Assembly: GCA_029216955.1 (NCBI GenBank) | Contig: JANAVB010015600.1 | Location: forward strand, 37,322,153-37,386,152 | DNA from: Iris pallida | Taxonomy: Eukaryota; Streptophyta; Magnoliopsida; Asparagales; Iridaceae | Reading direction: 5' to 3' | Length of the DNA stretch: 64,000 bases | Shown: positions 58,657 through 64,000 of the stretch, piece after piece | Layout of the letters: every line of letters starts with the position of its first letter | Numbering within the stretch: position 1 is the stretch's first letter | The notes under the pieces: generated by a model | What the model was told of the DNA's origin: nothing | Seen by the model: the letters and a program-made list of their open reading frames with translations, nothing else | Databases searched by the model: none | Position numbers and translations under genes: made by a program

Positions 58657-59216
58657 ATGAAGAAGGGCATTTCATTTGTATGGGATGAAGAATGCCAGCG
58701 TGCCTTCGACAGCATCAAAGAATATTTGTCGAACCCTCCAGTCCTGGTGGCCCCGGTTACTGGAAAACCATTCCTGTTCTATGTACGAGCAATAGAGCAT
58801 TCCTTCGGCGCTCTGCTAGCACAAAACAACGATACAGGCCATGAGCAAGCTATATATTACCTCAGCCGAATGATGATCGGGCCAGAGCACCGATATACCG
58901 CCGTGGAGAAGGATTGCCTCGCCCTGGTGTTCACCATTCAAAAGACACGACACTATGTCACGGGGCAAACCATACATGTGATATCACGAGTCAACCCCCT
59001 CAGGGTCCTCATGACTAAACCAGGGGCACTCAGCTCTCGCCTCGCTACATGGGCAATATTACTGTCCCACTACCATATGATCTTCGTACCGCAAAAGGCT
59101 GTTAAAGGTCAAGCCCTGGCAGATATTTTAGCAGTCCATCCCGACTCGAAATCGGCCAGAATATACGAAGAAATCCCAGATGAGATCGCCGACTCGCATA
59201 CGGCCTCTCACGATGA
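58657..59216 (+). pseudogene. RT connection and first RNase H of Tat element 2
   Basis: Open frame shared with the aRNH (58657-59976). FVWDEECQRAFDSIKEYLSN, PFLFYVRAIEHSFGALLAQ (the usual YxD...GA motif reads YVRAIEHSFGA, so the first catalytic Asp is missing), GPEHRYTAVEKDCLALVFTI, HMIFVPQKAVKGQALADIL. Also Ty3/gypsy-typical sequence QAIYYLSRMM. Confidence 0.8.
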
Positions 59217-59976
59217 TATATGGCGAATGTTCTTCGACGGTGCTTCAAGGACCGGACCCAAGGGCAACATCGTAGTCGGAGTCGGGGTGGTGCTGATATC
59301 TCCTTCTGGACTGGTGATCATTTGCGCTTACTCCCTCACGGAACTTTGCTCTAACAATATGGCCGAGTACAACGCTTTAGTCATTGGCCTCCAACTTGCA
59401 AGAGAGCTGGGGGTAGAATATCTTGAAACATATGGCGATTCACAGCTAATCGTTAATCAGATTTGGGGTTCATACGAGGTTCGCGATAAAGACATGATCC
59501 CCTATCACCAAATAGCGATCAACATCATCTCGTCATTTGAAGGGTTCTTCATCGAATACGTCCCCAGACTACAAAAAATCGAGGCCGATGCCCTAGCAGG
59601 CCTTGCCGCTTCCCTAGCAGTGCCGAACCAAATTCATCATTTGGTGGACGTGATAGGCCATGAACTGGTTTGTCCCAAGAACAACGTTCAATTCGTGGCG
59701 AGTTATTTCGTTCAGACGATCGACGAAGTACCAGACTGGAGACAACCATTCATAGACTTCGTAGTCTACGACATCCTGCCCGAGAACCCAAAAGAAGCTA
59801 CCTCTATCAGAAGGCGTTCCCTCGGATTCTTCTACGATACAGAGACGAAAATACTGTATCGCCGATCCTACGATGGATTATTGCTTCGATGTCTGTCAAA
59901 CGCAGAAGCCAAAGAAACTGTACGCGAAGCTCATGACGGTGTCTGTGGGGCCCATCAGCCTAGCCCAAAATTGTAA
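59217..59976 (+). pseudogene. archaeal-type RNase H of Tat element 2 and linker
   Basis: WRMFFDGASRTGPKGNIVVG, AEYNALVIGLQLARELGVEY, YGDSQLIVNQIWGSYEV and IEADALAGLAASLAV retain D, E, D, D. The linker runs into the integrase zinc region and ends at a TAA (59974-59976), the same stop as in element 1. Confidence 0.82.
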
Positions 59977-60944
59977 GACCGTCTTCGCCGAATGGGATAC
60001 TACCGGCCTACGATGGTAGCAGATGCGATAGACTATGCAAGAAAGTACAAAGCCTGCCAAGTCCACGCGGGCTTCATCCACCAGCCATCCGATTTTCTAC
60101 ATCCGACAGTGGCATCCTGGCCATTCGAAGCATGGGGAATGAATATCATCGGTCCGATTACTTATCCAAATGGGCGGAAGCTGTTCCGCTTGCAAAAGTA
60201 AAGACTTCAAACGTGGTCAGCTTCCTCAAGCATCACGTCATCTATCGCTTTGGACTGCCCCGAAGGATCATCCATGATAATGGTCCGCAGTTCGCAAGCC
60301 ACGCCTTCTATCGGTTCTGCGACAAGCACCGCATCCAGAATATTGCTTCAACACCATACAACCTAGCGGCTAATGGTCTGGCTGAAGAATTCAACAAAAC
60401 CATCATCAAGTTGCTCAAAAAGTTCGTATCATCCAACAAACGCGACTGGAACGAGAAGCTTGGTGAATGCTTATGGGCGTACCGTACTACAGTCCGAACG
60501 GCCACTGGAAACACACCATTCTCCCTGGTGTACGGAAGTGAGGTAATTCTCCCATTGGAGACTCAAGTACCCTCGCTACGCGTCGCTCTTACATACCAAT
60601 TGATGACGGACGATAACTACCGTCGCCGGCTACAAGAGTTGGAGGCCTTAGATGAAAAGCGTCTATTGGCTCAGCAACGAATCGAGCTATACCAAGCACA
60701 CATCTCTGGAGCCTTCAACAAGAAGGTTAAAATCAGAATATTCCAAGTGGGCGATCTCGTTCTGGCAGTTCGGAGAATGATGGTTATGACTCACAAAACC
60801 GTCGGCAAGTTCCAGCCAAAGTGGCAAGGTCCATTTATCATTGAGGCTGTATTCCCCAACGGTGCTTACCGCCTCGCAAAACAAAATGGAGACTTGCTCA
60901 TGTTGCCCGTCAACGACAAGTTCCTGAAGAAATATTATGTCTAA
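59977..60944 (+). pseudogene. integrase of Tat element 2
   Basis: DRLRRMGYYRPTMVADAIDY, then KYKACQVH (one zinc Cys changed to Tyr compared with KCKACQ in element 1), WGMNIIGPI (catalytic Asp changed to Asn), a deletion of about 15 residues with a frameshift near 60165, then IIHDNGPQFASHAFYRF and ANGLAEEFNKTII (Asp and Glu present). The C-terminus ELYQAHISGAFNKKVKIRIF ... FLKKYYV ends at 60944. Three lesions make it inactive. Confidence 0.88.
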
Positions 60945-60964
60945 ACGACATTCTCACAAATTCC

Positions 60965-61240
60965 AGGTTATTGAGTTATGTACCCACCGGTACCGCTGAA
61001 CTCACATTCACAACATCCCAGATTATTGAGTTATGTACTCGCCGGTACCGCTGAACTCACATTCACAAACATCCCAGATCATTGAGTTATATACCCTCCG
61101 GTACCGCTGAACTGACATTCACAATATCCTAGATTGCTGAGTTATGTACCCGCTGGTACCCCTGAACTCACGCTTTTCCTCCAAATATCCCAGATTGCTG
61201 AGTTATGTACCCGCATTTGCCTCTGAACTCACATTCCGGT
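60965..61240. repeat. tandem repeat 3' of integrase (element 2)
   Basis: Five copies of a unit with CCCAGATTATTGAGTTATGT and ACCGGTACCGCTGAACTCAC, 52-62 bases each. Reverse complement matches the element 1 array at 46537-46832. Confidence 0.9.
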
Positions 61241-62160
61241 CACTCTTTTAGGTAGTAAGTCATGTATGATCATACCTCTGAACTTATTTCTCTGAAAGAG
61301 CTCCTCCCTCATGATCTACTACCCGCACTCTTAGTGCACAAAAGGGTAACAGATCCACAAAATTCCCAAGACGACCACGTCGATGTTACCTCTGAGTCGT
61401 CTCACTTCCGCCAAAAATAAATCACCCCTCTACATAGAACTTCCATGTCCTCATTACCTCTGAGTTGTTCTATGCACCCCTTCATGGAGCCCACTCCTAC
61501 CATGTCCTCATTACCTCTGAGTGGGAAGGCTCCATCGAAGAAACCCTCATATTTACCATGTCCTCATTACCTCTGTGTAAGTATGTTGGTTTATCTCTCT
61601 ACTTATTATCTGTACCAAAAAAAACCCTAGGGTACGCCAAAGATAATAGGTCCACAAATGTCTTCCGACGACCACAAATGTCCTCTGTTGACCACAAATA
61701 TCCTCCTCTGAGTCCACTCCTGCCATGTGCTCATTACCTCTGAGTAGGAAGACTCGCGAAAAACTCCCATACTTGCCATGTCCTCATTACCTCTGAGTAA
61801 GTATGTTGGTTTTCTCTCGTCTTATTATCTGTATCCTGAACCGGGGTACGCCAAGGATAATAAGCCCACAAATGTCATCTGCTGACTACAAATGCTGTAC
61901 TATGTTTCCTAGTACATGCACATCATTTCTCATCATGCCCCGGGAGCCCAGCTGCTCCATGGCATTCTTTCTCCCGATACCAGGAACGTCCATGACCACC
62001 TTACCGTGGAATTGTTCTAGGTATCCCCATCAAACTTGTTATCCATACCCAAATCCCAGGTATGCCAAGGGTAACAGGTCCACAAATAGTCCCCCAAGCA
62101 GGGCAAACACTACCACAACACCATAGACCCAATAAGCAACACAAATAAAGGGTAAAGTGA
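61241..62160. repeat. spacer with CATTACCTCTGAGT repeats (element 2)
   Basis: CCTCATTACCTCTGAGT or close variants at about 61447, 61504, 61561, 61731 and 61780; CCACAAATGTCCTC words at 61672-61710. Counterpart of 45742-46530 in element 1. No gene. Confidence 0.7.
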
Positions 62161-62170
62161 AACATACTCT

Positions 62171-62176
62171 TTTATT
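62171..62176 (-). terminator. polyA signal of the antisense PMD remnant (element 2)
   Basis: AATAAA on minus, about 95 bp beyond the stop at 62270. Confidence 0.55.
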
Positions 62177-62269
62177 TGAAAGCCAAAAGTACTACATGTT
62201 CTGGGATTTCGTCCCTCTCAAAAAAAAGAAAAGAAAAGAACATAAACATAAAAAAAGCAAAAGAGCCGA

Positions 62270-62968
62270 CTATGGCTCGACGATACATAATTCCAGCAGA
62301 CGATTCCTCACAAAGGCGGTCCCCTTTTCAAGTCGCTGCTTAGCTCGGCGCTCAGCCTCTTGAGATAACCGCTCCACATCATCCAAGTACATGTGTGCCT
62401 GCCAACCATCCTCAAGCTTCTTTAGAGCGAGCTCCAGGCCAGCAGAAGCTCGAGTAACTCTGTCAGCCTCCTGGATGATCATCCCCTTTTCCGTATAGGC
62501 AGCAACTCTTCCTTCACAACGATCTCAGCCTTCGGTAGGGTTGCTGCAAGAATCAAAGATAAAAAGAAACAAAGTCAAAAGATGGTCAGGGCCTTATGCG
62601 GCATAGTCCAAAAGGTAGCTCATGCGATTTTGTTCAGAGGGGCTCCATGCGGTCCAGTTCGTAAAGTGTTTATGCGGCCCGCTAAGACAACTCCCATGCG
62701 GCTCAGACATGGGGTATACCCCCATGCGGCTCGGTTATGGGACATGTATGCGGCCCATACAATTCGAATAGTTTGTATTAAAGGCTTGTGCATAAAGCAT
62801 GCAACAGAGCCGTCATTAGGGTTTCAAAGCATATGACTTTCCCAAATCCTTACCCTTAACAACATGATGAACATCAGAATAAGCTTTGGGTGCCGCAGCC
62901 GACGTCGAGGCCACGCCCTTACCCTTCGCCGCAGCCTTCGTCGCAACCTTGGAGGACTTGGGAGCCAT
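62270..62968 (-). pseudogene. antisense PMD gene remnant of Tat element 2
   Basis: Minus strand. Exon 1 (62968-62854) begins MAPKSSKVATKAAAKGKGVA, homologous to exon 1 of element 1, and ends at GTAAGG. The intron (62853-62544) ends CTTGCAG. Exon 2 starts ATLPKAEIVVKEELLP and then shifts into the frame of the conserved C-terminal coiled coil (VTRASAGLELALKKLEDGWQ ... LCIVEP, 62482-62270). The whole plant mobile domain is absent. Keeping both ends, intron sites, TATA box and polyA signal while losing the core shows the same gene architecture in a deletion derivative. Confidence 0.8.
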
Positions 62969-63070
62969 TGCTGATGATCAGAGAAGGAAGACGAAGACAA
63001 GAAAGCTTGGGCAAGAGCAGAAAGTAAAGAAGTCTTTCTTCCAAAAACACGCTGCTATTTATAGGCGGAG
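62969..63070 (-). promoter_or_regulatory. promoter and leader of the antisense PMD remnant (element 2)
   Basis: On minus, CCTATAAATAGCAGCG (63051-63066) lies about 90 bp before the ATG at 62968. The first 13 bases are identical to the LTR TATA region CCTATAAATAGCA. Confidence 0.7.
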
Positions 63071-63410
63071 CCCATAGACCGACGCATCGATCCATGTGTA
63101 ATGTAACCGACTCTTCGGTTATCAAGGCGATCCGACTATTCAAGGCTAAACTCTTGGGATCCTGCCCCAAAAAGCGGCTTTAAATCTGACAGCAAATCAA
63201 AGGCAATCAATACAAAGATTTGCACACGTGGCATGAAGGCGTGGCAAGGAGCCTATGCGGCCAGACAGTCTATACGGCTCAGATGGCCATGCGGCTGAGG
63301 AGGCCATGCGACTGAGACATCCATGCGGCCAGAACATCCTATGCGGCCCAAAAAATCTTTACATGGTCATGCTTCTTATTCAAAGTATTTCAATTTTGCA
63401 AATTGAAAAC
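63071..63410. other. non-coding between antisense promoter and polypurine tract
   Basis: Contains ATGCGGCC/ATGCGGCT words (63254-63350) and GCACACGTGGC at 63222-63232. No gene. Confidence 0.6.
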
Positions 63411-63424
63411 TTTGAAGGGGGTCT
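63411..63424 (+). other. polypurine tract of Tat element 2
   Basis: TTTGAAGGGGGTCT directly before the 3' LTR. Confidence 0.85.
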
Positions 63425-64000
63425 TGTAGAAGCATGGAAAAGAATAAAGAAAGGCCTATGCGGCTCTGACAGAAAGGTCCCCATGCGGCTCAGGATCCTC
63501 ATGCGGCTCAGGAGTCCATGCGGCTCAAGGGTCCATGCGGCTCAGATAGTTCAATATGGCCCAGAAAGAAGCCACGTGGCCTTCAACAGTTCTTCTATCG
63601 ACATTCGGCTGTATTTAATACCCTGACGGCTGCTCTGACAATGACAACTATGACAGCTCTGACACAAAGACGCAATAATGACTGACATGATGGCGTGTGT
63701 CTAGGAAAGAGGAGAAAATCTCCTTACAGCGGGCAAAATCCAATAAGTCCTGAGGCCACTCCATGTGGCGGCCCATCTTCATGCGACTGCCTATCCCCGT
63801 GCGGTTGCCCATCGCTGCCCATCCACATGCGGCTTCCCATCCACATGCGGTGCCCATCCACATGCGGCTGCCCATCCCCATCCGGCTGCCTATCCCCATG
63901 CGGCTACCCATCCTCATGCGGATGTATGCTTCATACGACTGAGAGGACCACCCATATGCGGCTCTGCCAGGATGGTCCAGTTGAGACACGTGGCACTCTT
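63425..64000 (+). repeat. 3' LTR of Tat element 2 (truncated by window end)
   Basis: Starts TGTAGAAGCATGG and follows 52188 onward closely through the ATGCGGCT array to the first CACGTGGC box. By eye, differences from the 5' LTR are scattered substitutions and a few short gaps in the array (63805-63890). Confidence 0.9.

Larger units (their letters stand above)
52188..64000 (+). mobile_element. Tat-clade Ty3/gypsy element 2 (nested, plus strand)
   Basis: Complete except for the end of its 3' LTR, which leaves the window. Order: 5' LTR, gag, protease, RT, RNase H, aRNH, integrase, tandem repeats, antisense PMD remnant, polypurine tract, 3' LTR. It begins TGTAGAAGCATGG at 52188 inside the protease of element 1. 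The 5 bases GGCTT (52183-52187) should recur after its 3' LTR. Protein similarity to element 1 is high throughout, so both belong to one family. All polyprotein parts carry lesions. Confidence 0.9.

Noticed and set aside
46844..60944. Endogenous pararetrovirus (caulimovirid) origin of the RT regions
   Set aside because: Integrase, LTRs, polypurine tracts and dual RNase H show a Ty3/gypsy Tat retrotransposon.

Overview
The window is repeat-rich nuclear DNA of a flowering plant. It has one convincing host gene, split by an intron, and many plant-type mobile elements: Copia and Ty3/gypsy LTR retrotransposons, LINE debris, and Mutator, hAT, CACTA, PIF/Harbinger and foldback DNA elements, with long AT microsatellites. 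The GC-rich coding of the F-box gene and of the captured ABCG fragment would suit a monocot, but I cannot name the species. No bacterial, organellar or CRISPR-like content was seen.

Layout. 1-2443: 3' end of a Copia (Sirevirus-like) element with an ORF in the env position, several polypurine tracts and a full LTR, ending against a minus-strand LINE ORF1 (DUF4283) relic (2444-3044). 3870-4730: TA microsatellites with an inverted 24-bp word, a foldback MITE and a tRNA-like SINE fragment. 5271-6883: PIF/Harbinger (Tourist-like) element filled with T-poor low-complexity DNA. 7556-8762: Pack-MULE with 155-bp inverted repeats, a 9-bp target duplication and a captured ABCG transporter fragment. 8918-9892: F-box/LRR gene, starting about 155 bp after the MULE. 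11997-13151: hAT element with a second hAT MITE nested inside. 14.6-36.1 kb: related, gene-free LTR sequences in both orientations, including a complete non-coding Tekay/Del-like element (18107-27124; LTRs about 3.09 kb; TSD AATAT) and a 14-copy 30-bp minisatellite. 36084-38150: CACTA relic. 38161-38494: long near-perfect hairpin.

38.9-64.0 kb holds two related Tat-clade Ty3/gypsy elements. Element 1 (minus strand) was split when element 2 (plus strand) inserted into its protease region at 52187/52188. Its gag and 5' LTR should lie beyond the window, as does the end of the 3' LTR of element 2. Both encode protease, RT, RNase H, a second (archaeal-type) RNase H and integrase, all damaged. Between integrase and 3' LTR both carry an antisense gene: a plant-mobile-domain (PMD) plus coiled-coil protein with its own TATA box, first intron and polyA signal. 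A short word, ATGCGGCTC/GAGCCGCAT, is repeated many times in the LTRs and in the first intron of the antisense gene, and related copies lie in the gag N-terminus. This element-wide motif together with an antisense self-encoded gene is the most unusual system in the window.
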